From Kitasatospora cineracea (GTDB taxonomy: Bacteria > Actinomycetota > Actinomycetes > Streptomycetales > Streptomycetaceae): a stretch of 64,000 bases of DNA. Positions 22,401 to 30,200 of this stretch are shown one piece after another. Positions within the stretch are counted from its first letter, which is position 1. Every line of letters starts with the position of its first letter. The DNA is taken from assembly GCF_003751605.1 (NCBI RefSeq), contig NZ_RJVJ01000001.1:2480001-2544000 (forward strand), written 5' to 3'. The translations under genes were made by a program, and so were the position numbers. A model generated the notes under the pieces. The model had not been told where the DNA came from and ran no database searches. It was given only the letters and a program-made list of their open reading frames with translations.

Positions 22401-23802
22401 GGACGCCGAGACCGGCATCGCCGCCGGCACCACCGGCCAGCTCCAGGAGCAGATCAACAAGGTCACCAGCAAGCCCGGCTTCCAGTACAACCAGCCCTGC
22501 ACCAACTGCAAGAACGAACCGGAACCCCAGGCGAAGGCCCCCAAGCCCCAGCCCAAGAAGCACTGCTCCTGGTACAACGTCGCCTGCAAGGTCCAGCAGC
22601 ACGCCGACGCGATCATCCAGGCCGTCACCGTCATCGCGATCGTCACCGTCATCGTGGTCGCGATCGTCGCCCCCGAGGTCATCCTCCCGATGGCCATGGC
22701 CTTCGGCGAGTCCGCCCTCACCACCGGCTCACTCGCCATGGCCTCCGTCGCCGCCGCGGCCACCGGTGTCAGCACAGTGGCTGCGGCAGCCGGAGCCGTC
22801 GGACTGGCCGCGACAGCGGCCGTGGTCGCCAATGTGGCGGGAGCCGGGACCGCAGCCTCCAACAAGGAGGGCGGAAGTCCGGCCAAGGCGGGCTCCGGCC
22901 CGTCCGGCGGCAAGAGCGCGGGCGGTAAGGCGGCGGCTCCTGTTCATGCAGCGGAAGAGCCGGCGGGCCCCGGCTGCAAGAGCTTCACCCCGGACACCCC
23001 AGTGCTTATGGGGGACGGTACGGCGAAGCCCATCGGCAAGCTCCAGACCGGTGACCTCGTTGAAGCCGCCGACCCCGACACCGGTGTCGCCCAGGGCGCC
23101 CATCCGGTCACCGCGAAGTGGATCAACCACGACTACGACCTCGTCGATCTCAAGGTCAACACCGGAGTCACCACTACCGAGGTCATCCACACCACCTCGA
23201 AGCACCTCGTCTGGGACCTCACCACCCACGCCTGGACGAAGACCCAGGACCTCAAGCCGGGCGACGTCCTCGGTACGGTCTCGGGCGAGCGGGCGACGGT
23301 TGCGGCCGTCGTCCCCCGCGATGGCGACGCTGACATGTTCAACCTGACCGTCGCCGACCTCCACACGTTCTACGTGCTGGCCGGGGCCACCCCGATCCTC
23401 GTCCACAACTGCAACACGAGCGGTGTCTACACATCCTCCGGATTGACCGAGCAGGAACTGGAGGGTGCGGCGATCCAGGCGCGTGATGACTTCGCGAAGA
23501 CGATGGGCAACTCCTCCCAGCGGCAGCGTTCGACCACCGTCACCGCGGGCTACAACGTCGAGACCGGCGAGTACGCTGCCGGTGGGTCTTCGAGGGATGG
23601 GTGCGCGGAGGTCTGCGTCATCAACCTCCTCGGCGGGGACGCCAGCAAGATCCGTTTTACGGCGGCGGTCCACACGCGCAAGAGCATGCTGATGGAGCAG
23701 CAACCGGTCTGTGTCTTCTGTGAGGCGAGGTTCAGTCGGCAAGCGTTCCCGAATCCCGTCACCATATTCAAGACGGACATAATTGCGTCTCTTTATAATT
23801 GA
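16486..23802 (+). CDS. Secreted RHS-repeat polymorphic toxin with HINT and deaminase-like tip
   Basis: A 2,438-residue protein. The N-terminus has arginines then the hydrophobic ALGRIALVLSTALVAQVG, a signal peptide. A beta-rich N-terminal region (to about 950) contains SWIGDGWAM, typical of SpvB/RHS-type shells. YD repeats fill about 1050-1900 (for example YSYDTLGRPL, FVYDALNRKT). The RHS core ends YDTTLGRFISLDPV...NPVVHSDPSGL (about 1925-1970). A hydrophobic stretch (about 2040-2130) precedes the HINT domain: Cys2164 in CKSFTPDTPVLMGDG, TxxH-like TSKH, and HN followed by Cys2309. The last 130 residues carry C2373-A-E and PVC-VFC (Cys2409, Cys2412), the zinc motifs of CDA-fold deaminases. The GTG at 16486 is used; a TTG at 16498 has the better ribosome binding site. 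Delivery route and target are unknown. Confidence 0.9.
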   Translation: MGAVLRSRIRRREWHSALGRIALVLSTALVAQVGISTTVAAARPAGHAPDAQLGRVVKTTSQKPKSVPRDKPLSSRTLATPKWPAASEGSLSLTGGDKQIAGGSPVWGRTVPDAKGGPAGPASLGVKVLDHKAAQAAGIDGVIAQLAPGDRTKGRTQVGLDYSSFAEAYGGDYASRLHLVTLPACALTTPEVPDCRVQTPVPTTNDVEHRTLSATLELNSGVQDADQVPQAKGSGGAGIQQASFTAAAPAGVQSAGATVLAATAGTSSGNGGGAGGQYGATSLSPSGSWASGSASGSFNYSYPISTPPAVSGLVPSLNLSYDSGSVDGKTASSQAQSSWIGDGWAMADSFIEQTFVSCSDSPEGIAQPAAKSTGDMCYNGPLLSVSFNGSSSSLIWDAASSTWKPSDASGLVVSHVTGSNNGSGTFNTDYWTLTDRSGTVYSFGRNQLPGWSSGKAVTNSVDSEPVYSANPGDPCYNATFANAVCTTAYRWHLDYVKDLHGNAMSYWYKQDTNYYGRNNGATMTPYVRDSHLDRIDYGFTDGNAYGTVADRVSFTTGDRCVTGTCRPLNAANAANWPDVPFDLVCAQGATCTTTSPGFFSTVRLTGIATSQWNGSAYAPVDTWALAQSIPTTGTYNTSTLWLDSITHTGKDTSAGGPEVPLPPVTFHGAMMANRVDYTTGNGSGLGPLNRYRIDRITTETGSAIGVEYTLPDACTPAGIQGLDPATNTSSCYPVNWTPKFMTDPYTDWFNKYVVKSVSQSDPSGGSAGLYTAYTYKGGGAWHHDDNEVVKAKYRTWGQWRGYGDVQTRTGQGADPLTLSESWFYRGMDGDWLSPTSTRTVNLADSQGGTHRDSDQLSGNALESTAYTYDGGPVDHSSINSYWVSAPTASRTRTGLPPLTANATGKVETWARQAITSTSPTTWRTTETDTSYDTDPASPTFGLELYTYSHGDLALAGTANSQETCARTAYAPANTALNLSGLVAESETDAKPCAGANPGGASAPTDAQLNKLTAPTGLNRATDVVSADRTFYDNPTMAATWPQPAAPTWPQAAPTKGDVSVTQAATGYSGGAFTYQTKSATVMDAYGRPTASYDPLGHKTSTEYTTTPYLTTTGAKATNALGQTTSTTLAPARALTLTVTDPNGIVTSVKSDGMGRTTGVWRNSRTTDQPANQKYSYSFPATGTTAPVVVTTQVMNEESGYSQATTLLDAMLRVRQVQGQAVTTANGRIVSDTFYDSHGWAYKTYSNYRDTTANPGPDLVSPVGGDANIDQQTLTSFDGLGRPSVVKTLQQQQVRSTTYSQYLGDRAVVVPPTGGTATATVTDGLGRAVELDQYATAPTVSTAVTGGFTTATATGGTTTATHYSYDTLGRPLRTTDAQGAVWSTGYDYLGRPVSQSDPDAGSTPAGSPTLYDAAGNVLQSTDPAGHTTSFVYDALNRKTAQYGVPLSGQPTATPTATWVYDNSDNAVPGMAYPVGHVTTETSNTPLGAFKTQALGFNIFNEPTGESYTIPGSASVTGSSAIAGTYTYRHSYNPVTGSPKSTLIPAAGGMDAEILTTGYAGYHGIDLPATLGGTHGYTQGVSYTSFGQVAQTVIGSATDKATVSYTYDPHTAKLTDQNVVNTAVSSTPLDDTSYTYDPAGNITSQTGVRNGAATETQCYTYDPLDRLTQAWTTASTAGSCATQPTALNVGSTVKDGVTGSAYWTSWTFDVLGQPKTQTEHALAGGGNDTTTSYTYGGSAASCTTPSTGAHTLASATRTTGTNTGTSTYCYNSLGATTSRTTSAGQQPLAWDNQGRLQTAGTGANATTYYYDASGQVIERADPGTLTLFLPDQQITVTGQTALSAVRTYALPGGGTAVLTNTAYGFELSDQHGSGTVSLDATAKNPSWRQLTPYGAPRGAAAGGSWLDPNGFLGKSLSTNAQLTTVGARQYDTTLGRFISLDPVFEASDPQQLNGYTYGSSNPVVHSDPSGLMAWDAETGIAAGTTGQLQEQINKVTSKPGFQYNQPCTNCKNEPEPQAKAPKPQPKKHCSWYNVACKVQQHADAIIQAVTVIAIVTVIVVAIVAPEVILPMAMAFGESALTTGSLAMASVAAAATGVSTVAAAAGAVGLAATAAVVANVAGAGTAASNKEGGSPAKAGSGPSGGKSAGGKAAAPVHAAEEPAGPGCKSFTPDTPVLMGDGTAKPIGKLQTGDLVEAADPDTGVAQGAHPVTAKWINHDYDLVDLKVNTGVTTTEVIHTTSKHLVWDLTTHAWTKTQDLKPGDVLGTVSGERATVAAVVPRDGDADMFNLTVADLHTFYVLAGATPILVHNCNTSGVYTSSGLTEQELEGAAIQARDDFAKTMGNSSQRQRSTTVTAGYNVETGEYAAGGSSRDGCAEVCVINLLGGDASKIRFTAAVHTRKSMLMEQQPVCVFCEARFSRQAFPNPVTIFKTDIIASLYN
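23410..23799 (+). other. Toxin tip: 130-residue deaminase-like domain released by HINT
   Basis: The region codes for the residues after the HINT terminal His-Asn, starting CNTSGVYTSSGL. The motifs GCAEVCVIN and PVCVFCEARF match the [HC]AE plus CxxC zinc site of the YwqJ-like group of nucleic-acid or nucleotide deaminases (established family knowledge). The substrate is not predictable. Local codon use is less GC-biased towards its end, as expected for an exchangeable tip. Confidence 0.6.
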
Positions 23803-23830
23803 TGTTCTCGAAAGTCGTGCGGGAGGTCCC

Positions 23831-24412
23831 TTGTCTTCGCCCTGTGAGCGCGGTTTGCTGTTGAGTGCGGAGCTTTCGAAGTATCCCTGGGGGGATCTTC
23901 GTTCCTTCGGTGGAGACGCCGCGGCGCTTCCGGGTGCCATCAGTTCACTGGTGTCCGCGGAGTCGCAGGAGGGGGCCCGCTCCGCCTGGCGTGTGATCGA
24001 CAACGTCGCGCATGTGCAGGGGCGCCTTTCGGAGTGTGCCGTTGCGGTGACGAAGTGCCTGGCCTTCGGCCTCCCGCTGGCTGGCTCGTACGGCCGCGAA
24101 TACATTCTCGATCTGCTGGCGACCATGGCTGGCGGCTATGACGACCACGTGGATTCCGGTCCGGCCGGCCCGGTCTCGGTACGGGACTGCGTCCGTGCTA
24201 TGGCGGGGGTATTCGATTTCTGCGTCGAGGAGATGAAGCGGCGGGGAAACGCGACCTGTGTGGACATCATCCTGATGTGTGGGGTCCATGAGGAAGGTCT
24301 GCGGAAGAGCGCCCACGAGGCTCTGCGCGAGGCGCTCACCCTCGATTCCTGCGCTCGGATCGAGGAGCTGATCGAGAGTTCCCTGCAGGACCTCTACCAG
24401 GAAAAGCACTAG
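23831..24412 (+). CDS. Probable immunity protein for the RHS toxin
   Basis: I do not recognise a named family. The 193-residue product is acidic, has no signal peptide or membrane segment, and looks largely alpha-helical (VRAMAGVFDFCVEEMKRRG, then HEALREALTL), possibly HEAT-like. It begins 28 nt after the toxin stop codon. The TTG at 23831 follows GGGAGG by 4 nt; a TTG at 23783 would overlap the toxin's end. Small cytosolic genes directly after polymorphic toxin genes usually encode the cognate immunity protein, which is the basis of this call. Composition is lower in GC (about 60-67% in the lines I counted) than neighbouring core genes. A hairpin terminator follows. Confidence 0.65.
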   Translation: MSSPCERGLLLSAELSKYPWGDLRSFGGDAAALPGAISSLVSAESQEGARSAWRVIDNVAHVQGRLSECAVAVTKCLAFGLPLAGSYGREYILDLLATMAGGYDDHVDSGPAGPVSVRDCVRAMAGVFDFCVEEMKRRGNATCVDIILMCGVHEEGLRKSAHEALREALTLDSCARIEELIESSLQDLYQEKH

Positions 24413-24435
24413 CGCTGCGACGGTGCTCAACGGGC

Positions 24436-24480
24436 GCCCCGTCCCCGGCTCCGAGGTCCACGTCTCGAGCCGGGCGGGGC
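24436..24480 (+). terminator. Terminator of the RHS-immunity unit
   Basis: An 8-bp stem (CCCGGCTC with GAGCCGGG) continues, after a 2-nt bulge, into 6 more pairs (GCCCCG with CGGGGC). It starts 23 nt after the immunity gene. Confidence 0.55.
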
Positions 24481-24598
24481 ATTCCCCCGGGGGCCAGTGG
24501 AGACGCGGGGCCGGTCATCGCGAGGTGGGGCATGATCCGAAGAGGCCCGGGAGGCTTGGTGGCCGCCGCGGTCCTTCATCCCGCTCGGCACCGCCCCG

Positions 24599-24604
24599 TA
24601 CCCT
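24599..24604 (+). promoter_or_regulatory. -10 box for a leaderless HAD hydrolase transcript
   Basis: TACCCT ends 6 nt before the GTG at 24611, so transcription would start at or next to the start codon. A weak -35 (TTCATC) lies 18 nt upstream. The same box and spacing precede prfB. Confidence 0.45.
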
Positions 24605-24610
24605 TGGCGG

Positions 24611-25267
24611 GTGCGTACACACATAGTCTGGGACTGGAACGGCACCCTGCTGTCGGACATGGCGGCGGTGGTCGGTGCGAGCAACGCCGCCTTCGCGACG
24701 GTCGGGATCGCGCCGATGACGCTGGAGGAGTACCGGGCGCAGTACGAGATCCCGATCCCGCGGTTCTACGAGCGGTTGATGGGGCGGATGCCGAGCCAGG
24801 CCGAGTGGCTGGCGCTGGACGACGCGTTCCACGTCAAGTACACGGAGCTGTTCGCGGGTTGCGGGCTGACGCCGGGTGTCGAGGCGCTGCTGGAGGGGTG
24901 GACGGCGGCCGGGCGGAGCCAGTCGGTGCTGTCGATGTACGAGCACGAGAAGCTGGTGCCGGTGGTGGACGCGTTCGGGCTGACCCGGCACTTCGTGCGG
25001 GTGGACGGGCGGCGCGGGGCGGCCGGCGGGCGCAAGGCCGGGGAGCTGGCCGGGCACCTGGACGCGCTGGGCGACGGGATCGACCGCGGGCGGACGGTGC
25101 TGATCGGGGACGCCGCGGACGACGCCGAGGCGGCGCTGGCCGCGGGCATCAAGTCGGTGCTGTACACCGGGGGTTCGCACACCCGGGAGAAGCTGGTGCA
25201 CCTCGGCGTGCCGGTGGTCGACTCGCTCGCGGAGGCCGTCGCGGTGGCGGAGGAACTCGCCGGGTAG
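24611..25267 (+). CDS. HAD-superfamily phosphatase-like hydrolase
   Basis: A 218-residue HAD hydrolase, subfamily with an alpha-helical cap (phosphoglycolate phosphatase-like). Motif I is DWNGTLL at residues 8-14, with Asn in place of the commoner Asp-x-Asp-Gly-Thr form, as in many actinomycete members. Motif II is the Ser in SVLSMYEHEKL. Motif III is the Lys in GRKAGELAGHL. Motif IV is VLIGDAADDAEAA. The nucleophile Asp and general acid residue in DxN form need checking, since the second residue is usually Asp. No ribosome binding site precedes the GTG, which fits a leaderless mRNA. Substrate unknown. The next gene starts 89 nt downstream on the same strand. Confidence 0.85.
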   Translation: MRTHIVWDWNGTLLSDMAAVVGASNAAFATVGIAPMTLEEYRAQYEIPIPRFYERLMGRMPSQAEWLALDDAFHVKYTELFAGCGLTPGVEALLEGWTAAGRSQSVLSMYEHEKLVPVVDAFGLTRHFVRVDGRRGAAGGRKAGELAGHLDALGDGIDRGRTVLIGDAADDAEAALAAGIKSVLYTGGSHTREKLVHLGVPVVDSLAEAVAVAEELAG

Positions 25268-25356
25268 GCGTGTCACGCCCGGACGGCGGGGGAGGGCGCG
25301 TCCAGGGTGGGAGGGACACAGCCGACAGCCGAACCCCTAGGGAGCACCCCCGCACC

Positions 25357-26937
25357 ATGCCGATCGACGCGGTCACCAACGTCCCCCCGCCCGTCGCCGA
25401 GCCGCCCCGCGCGTACGCGCCGGGCAGCGCCGAACGGGCCCGGCTGGTGCGGAGACTGGACGAGCTGGCCGGGCGGCACACCTCGCTGCCGATGGTGATC
25501 GGCGGGGAGCGCCGGCTGGGCGGCGGCGAGCGCACCGAGCTGGTGCAGCCGCACCACCACGCGGCGAGGCTCGGCGTGCTGGGCAACGCGACGGCCGCTG
25601 ACGTGCGGGCCGCGGTGGACGCGGCGCTGGCGGCGGGGGAGGAGTGGCGGCGGCTCGCGTTCGACGACCGGGCGGCGGTGTTCCTGCGGGCCGCGGACCT
25701 GCTGGCCGGGCCGTGGCGGGAGACCCTGGTGGCCGCGACCATGCTGGGGCAGTCGAAGGCGGTGCGGCCGGCGGAGACCGACGCGGCGTGCGCGCTGGCC
25801 GACCGCTGGCGCGGCGACGTGCACGCGGCCCGGCTGCTGCTGGCCGAGCAGCCGTCCTCGGGGCCGGGCGGGTGGGACCGGGCCGACCACCGTCCGCTGG
25901 AGGGCTTCGTCTGCGCGATCACCCCGTCCGACTCCACGGCGGATGCCGGGAGCCTGCCGACCGGGCCCGCGCTGCTGGGCAACACCGTGGTGTGGAAGCC
26001 CGCGCCCGCCCAGACCCTGGCCGCGCACCTGACGATGCTGCTGCTGGAGGAGGCGGGGCTGCCGCCGGGGGTGGTCAACCTGGTCACCGGTGACGGGCAG
26101 GCGGTCGCCGAGGTGGCGCTGCGCGATCCGGCGCTGGCCGGGCTGCACTTCGCGGGTTCGGCCGCGGCGTTCCGGCGGCTGTGGCGGGAGGTCGGGGTGA
26201 ACGTCGCCCGCTACCGCAGCCACCCGCGGCTGGCCGGTGCGACCGGCGGCGGGGACTTCCTGCTCGCCCACCCGTCGGCGGAGCCGGCGGCGGTGCGCAC
26301 CGCGCTGGTCCGCGGCGCCTTCGGGTACCAGGGCCAGGGGCGTTCGGCGCTGTCGCGGGCGTACCTGCCGCGCGGCCTGTGGCGGCGGATCCGGGACGAC
26401 CTGCTGGGCGAGGTGGACGAGCTGCCCGTCGGCGACGTCACCGACCTGAGCAACTTCATGGGCGCGCTGATCGACGAGCGGGCGTTCAGCGCCGCGGTCG
26501 ACGCGATCGGGCGGGCCGAGGCCGACCCGGCGGTGCAGCTGCTGGCGGGCGGCCAGTACGACGGCGCGATCGGCTGGTTTGTCCGGCCCACCGTGCTGCT
26601 CGGCGGCACCGACCGGTACGGCGGGTGCGCGGGGCCGCTGCTCGCGGTGCGGGTGTACGAGGACGCCCGCTGGGAGGAGGCGCTGGAGCTGGTGGCCGCC
26701 GACGCCCCGGACGCCCGTCCGGCCGGTGCGGTGTTCGTGCGGGAGCGGTCGGCGCTGGCCGGGGCGGTGGAGCGGCTGCGCTTCGCCGCGGGTGACCTGC
26801 GGGTCAACGGGGAGCCGTCCGGCGGCGGCGCGGCGGCCCCGGACCCGGCGCGCTGGACGTCCACCCGCTCGATCCGGGAGACGTTCACCCCGCCGACCGA
26901 CTACGTCCACCCGCACATGGAGTGGTCACCCGAATGA
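25357..26937 (+). CDS. Aldehyde dehydrogenase/P5C dehydrogenase-like protein lacking catalytic residues
   Basis: A 526-residue protein alignable end to end with delta-1-pyrroline-5-carboxylate dehydrogenases (about 540 residues), including VVWKPAPAQTLAAH, the LPPGVVNLVTGDG block and the C-terminal NGEPSGGG. All three catalytic positions are changed. The nucleophilic Cys (family GQKCSA) is Arg329 in GQGRSA. The oxyanion Asn (family PFNFT) is Asp192 in PSDST. The general-base Glu (family GETGGKD) is Ala295 in GATGGGD. The frame is intact and codon use normal, so it is a maintained protein, not a decaying gene. It may bind NAD or a metabolite as a regulator or scaffold. The start ATG at 25357 has GGAG about 11 nt upstream. 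No proline dehydrogenase gene is adjacent. Confidence 0.85.
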   Translation: MPIDAVTNVPPPVAEPPRAYAPGSAERARLVRRLDELAGRHTSLPMVIGGERRLGGGERTELVQPHHHAARLGVLGNATAADVRAAVDAALAAGEEWRRLAFDDRAAVFLRAADLLAGPWRETLVAATMLGQSKAVRPAETDAACALADRWRGDVHAARLLLAEQPSSGPGGWDRADHRPLEGFVCAITPSDSTADAGSLPTGPALLGNTVVWKPAPAQTLAAHLTMLLLEEAGLPPGVVNLVTGDGQAVAEVALRDPALAGLHFAGSAAAFRRLWREVGVNVARYRSHPRLAGATGGGDFLLAHPSAEPAAVRTALVRGAFGYQGQGRSALSRAYLPRGLWRRIRDDLLGEVDELPVGDVTDLSNFMGALIDERAFSAAVDAIGRAEADPAVQLLAGGQYDGAIGWFVRPTVLLGGTDRYGGCAGPLLAVRVYEDARWEEALELVAADAPDARPAGAVFVRERSALAGAVERLRFAAGDLRVNGEPSGGGAAAPDPARWTSTRSIRETFTPPTDYVHPHMEWSPE

Positions 26938-26961
26938 CGGACGGCGCAGCGGGCAGGCGTT

Positions 26962-27024
26962 GGACAAGGTGTCCAGGAAGGTTGGATCTTCCTGCGGGAT
27001 TGTGCCTCGGTGTCCCCTGACACC
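26962..27024. promoter_or_regulatory. Intergenic dyads upstream of the glutamate dehydrogenase gene
   Basis: GGACA-AGG-TGTCC (26962-26974) and GGTGTC-CCCT-GACACC (27009-27024) are perfect short inverted repeats sharing the GTGTC core. They lie between the ALDH-like stop and the dehydrogenase start and could be operators or transcript hairpins. A TAGGCT near 27042 is a possible -10. Confidence 0.35.
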
Positions 27025-27229
27025 TTCGTTTCGTCAGGCTAGGCTGACGACGTCGCCGGTTATCGGTCAGGCAGGCCAAACGTGCTGTCGTACCCGGGCG
27101 GAACGCGACTCATGCGTGCCGTGAGCGCTTTTCACCCCTCGCGTACGGGAGGATTGCCGACGGGGCCCGGCGGTGCACCCACAGTCATCACCGAGTCACG
27201 CAACGGCGCGCGACAGGAGCCAAACAGCC

Positions 27230-30200
27230 ATGCAGACCAAGCTGGACGCAGCCAAGGCCGACCTGCTCAGGAAAGCAGCAGCAGCCGCTGAGAACAGCCA
27301 GGTGGGGGGAGCGGCGCCGGGGGAGGGTCTGAGCAACGGTGCTCTGGCCGCTTACCTGCACCACTACTACCTCCACACCGCCCCCGAGGACGTCATCAAC
27401 CGGGACCCGGTGGACGTGTACGGGGCCGCGGCCTCCCACTACCGGCTGGGCCTCAAGCGCCCGCAGGGCACCGCCGAGGTCCGGGTGCACACCCCGACCG
27501 TCGAGGAGAACGGCTGGTCCTGCGGCCACACCGTGGTCGAGGTGGTCACCGACGACATGCCGTTCCTGGTCGACTCGGTCACCAACGAGCTGACCCGCCT
27601 GGACCGCGCCATCCACCTGGTCGTCCACCCGCAGCTCGCCGTGCGCCGCGACATCACCGGCAAGCTGCTGGAGATCCTCGACACCGACGCGTGCAACCGC
27701 GCCCAGGCCGCCGGCACCGAGTGGCCCGAGGACGCGGTGGTCGAGTCCTGGATGCACATCGAGATCGACCGCGAGACCGACCGCGACGACCTGCGCACCC
27801 TCGAAGCGGGCCTGCGCCGGGTGCTGGGCGACGTCCGCGAGGTGGTCGAGGACTGGTCGAAGATGCGCGACTCCGCGCTCCGACTGGCCGACGAGCTCGC
27901 CGAGGAGCCCCCCGCGCACCTGCCCGAGCAGGAGGTCGGCGAAGCCTGGGAGCTGATGCGCTGGCTCGCCGACGACCACTTCACCTTCCTCGGCTACCGC
28001 GAGTACGACCTGGTCCAGCACGAGGGCGAGGAGGTGCTCAAGGCGGTGGCCGGCACCGGCCTCGGCGTGCTGCGCGCCGACCCGCTCAGCCACGACACCG
28101 ACCACCACCCGGTCTCCGAGGCGTTCGGCCGGCTCTCCGCCCCCGTCCGCGCCAAGGCGCACGAGAAGAAGCTGCTGGTCCTCACCAAGGCCAACAGCCG
28201 CGCCACCGTGCACCGCACCGCCTACCTCGACTACGTCGGCGTGAAGAAGTTCAACGCCGCCGGCGAGCCGGTCGGCGAGCGCCGCTTCCTCGGCCTGTTC
28301 TCCTCCGCCGCGTACACCGAGTCCGTCACCCGGATCCCGGTGGTGCGCCGCAAGGTCCAGGAGGTGATGACCGGGGCCGGCTTCTCCGGCGACAGCCACG
28401 ACGGGCGCGACCTGCTCCAGATCATGGAGACCTTCCCGCGCGACGAGATGTTCCAGACCGCCGCCGCCGAGCTCCAGTCGATCGCCACCAGCGTGCTGTA
28501 CCTCCAGGAGCGCCGCCGGCTGCGGCTGTTCCTGCGCCAGGACGAGTACGGCCGCTACTACTCGGCGTACGTCTACCTGCCGCGCGACCGCTACACCACC
28601 CGGATCCGGCTCGCCCTCACCGACATCCTCAAGACCGAGCTGAACGGCGACGCCATCGACTACACGGTGTACGCCACCGAGTCGGTGCTCACCCGCCTGC
28701 ACTTCGTGATCCGGGTCGCCCCCGGCACCGAGCTGCCGCAGCTGTCCGACGCCGACATCGAGCGGATCGAGAACCGGCTCGCCGAGGCCGCCCGGTTCTG
28801 GATGGACGGCTTCAACGACCAGCTGGGCACCGAGTTCGGCGAGGAGAAGGCCGCCGAGCTGTCCCACAAGTACGCCAACGCCTTCCCCGACGGCTACCGC
28901 GCCGACTTCCCGCCGCGCACCGCCGTCGCCGACCTCAAGCAGATCGAATCCCTCACCGGCGAGGGCGACTTCCGGCTCAACCTCTACCAGCCGGTCGGCG
29001 CCGGCGACGACGAGCGCCGCTTCAAGATCTACCGGGTCGGCGGCCCGATCTCGCTCACCGAGGTGCTGCCCGTCCTGCAGCGCCTGGGCGTCGAGGTCCT
29101 CGACGAGCACCCGTACGCGCTGCGCCGCACCGACGGCACCACCGCCTGGGTGGTCGACTTCGGCCTGAGGCTCCGCGAGGGCACCGACCTCACCGAGGAG
29201 GACCGCGAGCGCTTCCAGGACACCTTCGCCGCCACCTGGCGCGGCGAGGCCGAGAACGACGGCTTCAACGAGCTCGTCCTCACCGCCAAGCTGACCTGGC
29301 GCCAGGCCGTGGTGCTGCGCGCCTACGCCAAGTACCTGCGGCAGGCCCGCTCCACGTTCTCCCAGGACTACATGGAGGACGCGCTCCGCAACAACACCCA
29401 CACCACCCGGCTGCTGGTCAACCTGTTCGAGGCCCGGCTCTCGCCCAGCCACCAGTCCGGCAGCGAGGAGCTCACCGAGGGCATCCTCGAGGAGCTCACC
29501 GGCGCCCTCGACGAGGTCGTCTCGCTGGACGAGGACCGCATCCTGCGCTCCTTCCTGCACCTGATCAGGGCCACCCTGCGGACCAACTTCTTCCAGCACG
29601 ACGGCGAGGGCCGCTGGCACTCGTACGTGTCGATGAAGTTCGACCCCAAGGCCATCCCCGACCTGCCCGCGCCGCGCCCCGCCTTCGAGATCTGGGTGTA
29701 CTCGCCCAGCGTCGAGGGCGTCCACCTGCGCTTCGGCAAGGTCGCCCGCGGCGGCCTGCGCTGGTCCGACCGGCGCGAGGACTTCCGCACCGAGATCCTC
29801 GGCCTGGTCAAGGCCCAGATGGTCAAGAACACCGTGATCGTGCCGGTCGGCGCCAAGGGCGGCTTCGTCGCCAAGCAGCTGCCCGACCCGTCCCTCGACC
29901 GGGACGCCTGGCTCGCCGAGGGCATCGCCTCGTACAAGACCTTCATCTCCGCGCTGCTCGACATCACCGACAACCTGGTGGCCGGCGAGGTCGTGCACCC
30001 GGTGGACGTGGTGCGCCACGACGAGGACGACACCTACCTGGTGGTCGCCGCCGACAAGGGCACCGCGACCTTCTCCGACATCGCCAACGGCGTCGCCGAG
30101 CAGTACGGCTTCTGGCTCGGCGACGCGTTCGCCTCCGGCGGCTCGGCGGGCTACGACCACAAGGGCATGGGCATCACCGCCCGCGGCGCCTGGGAGTCCG

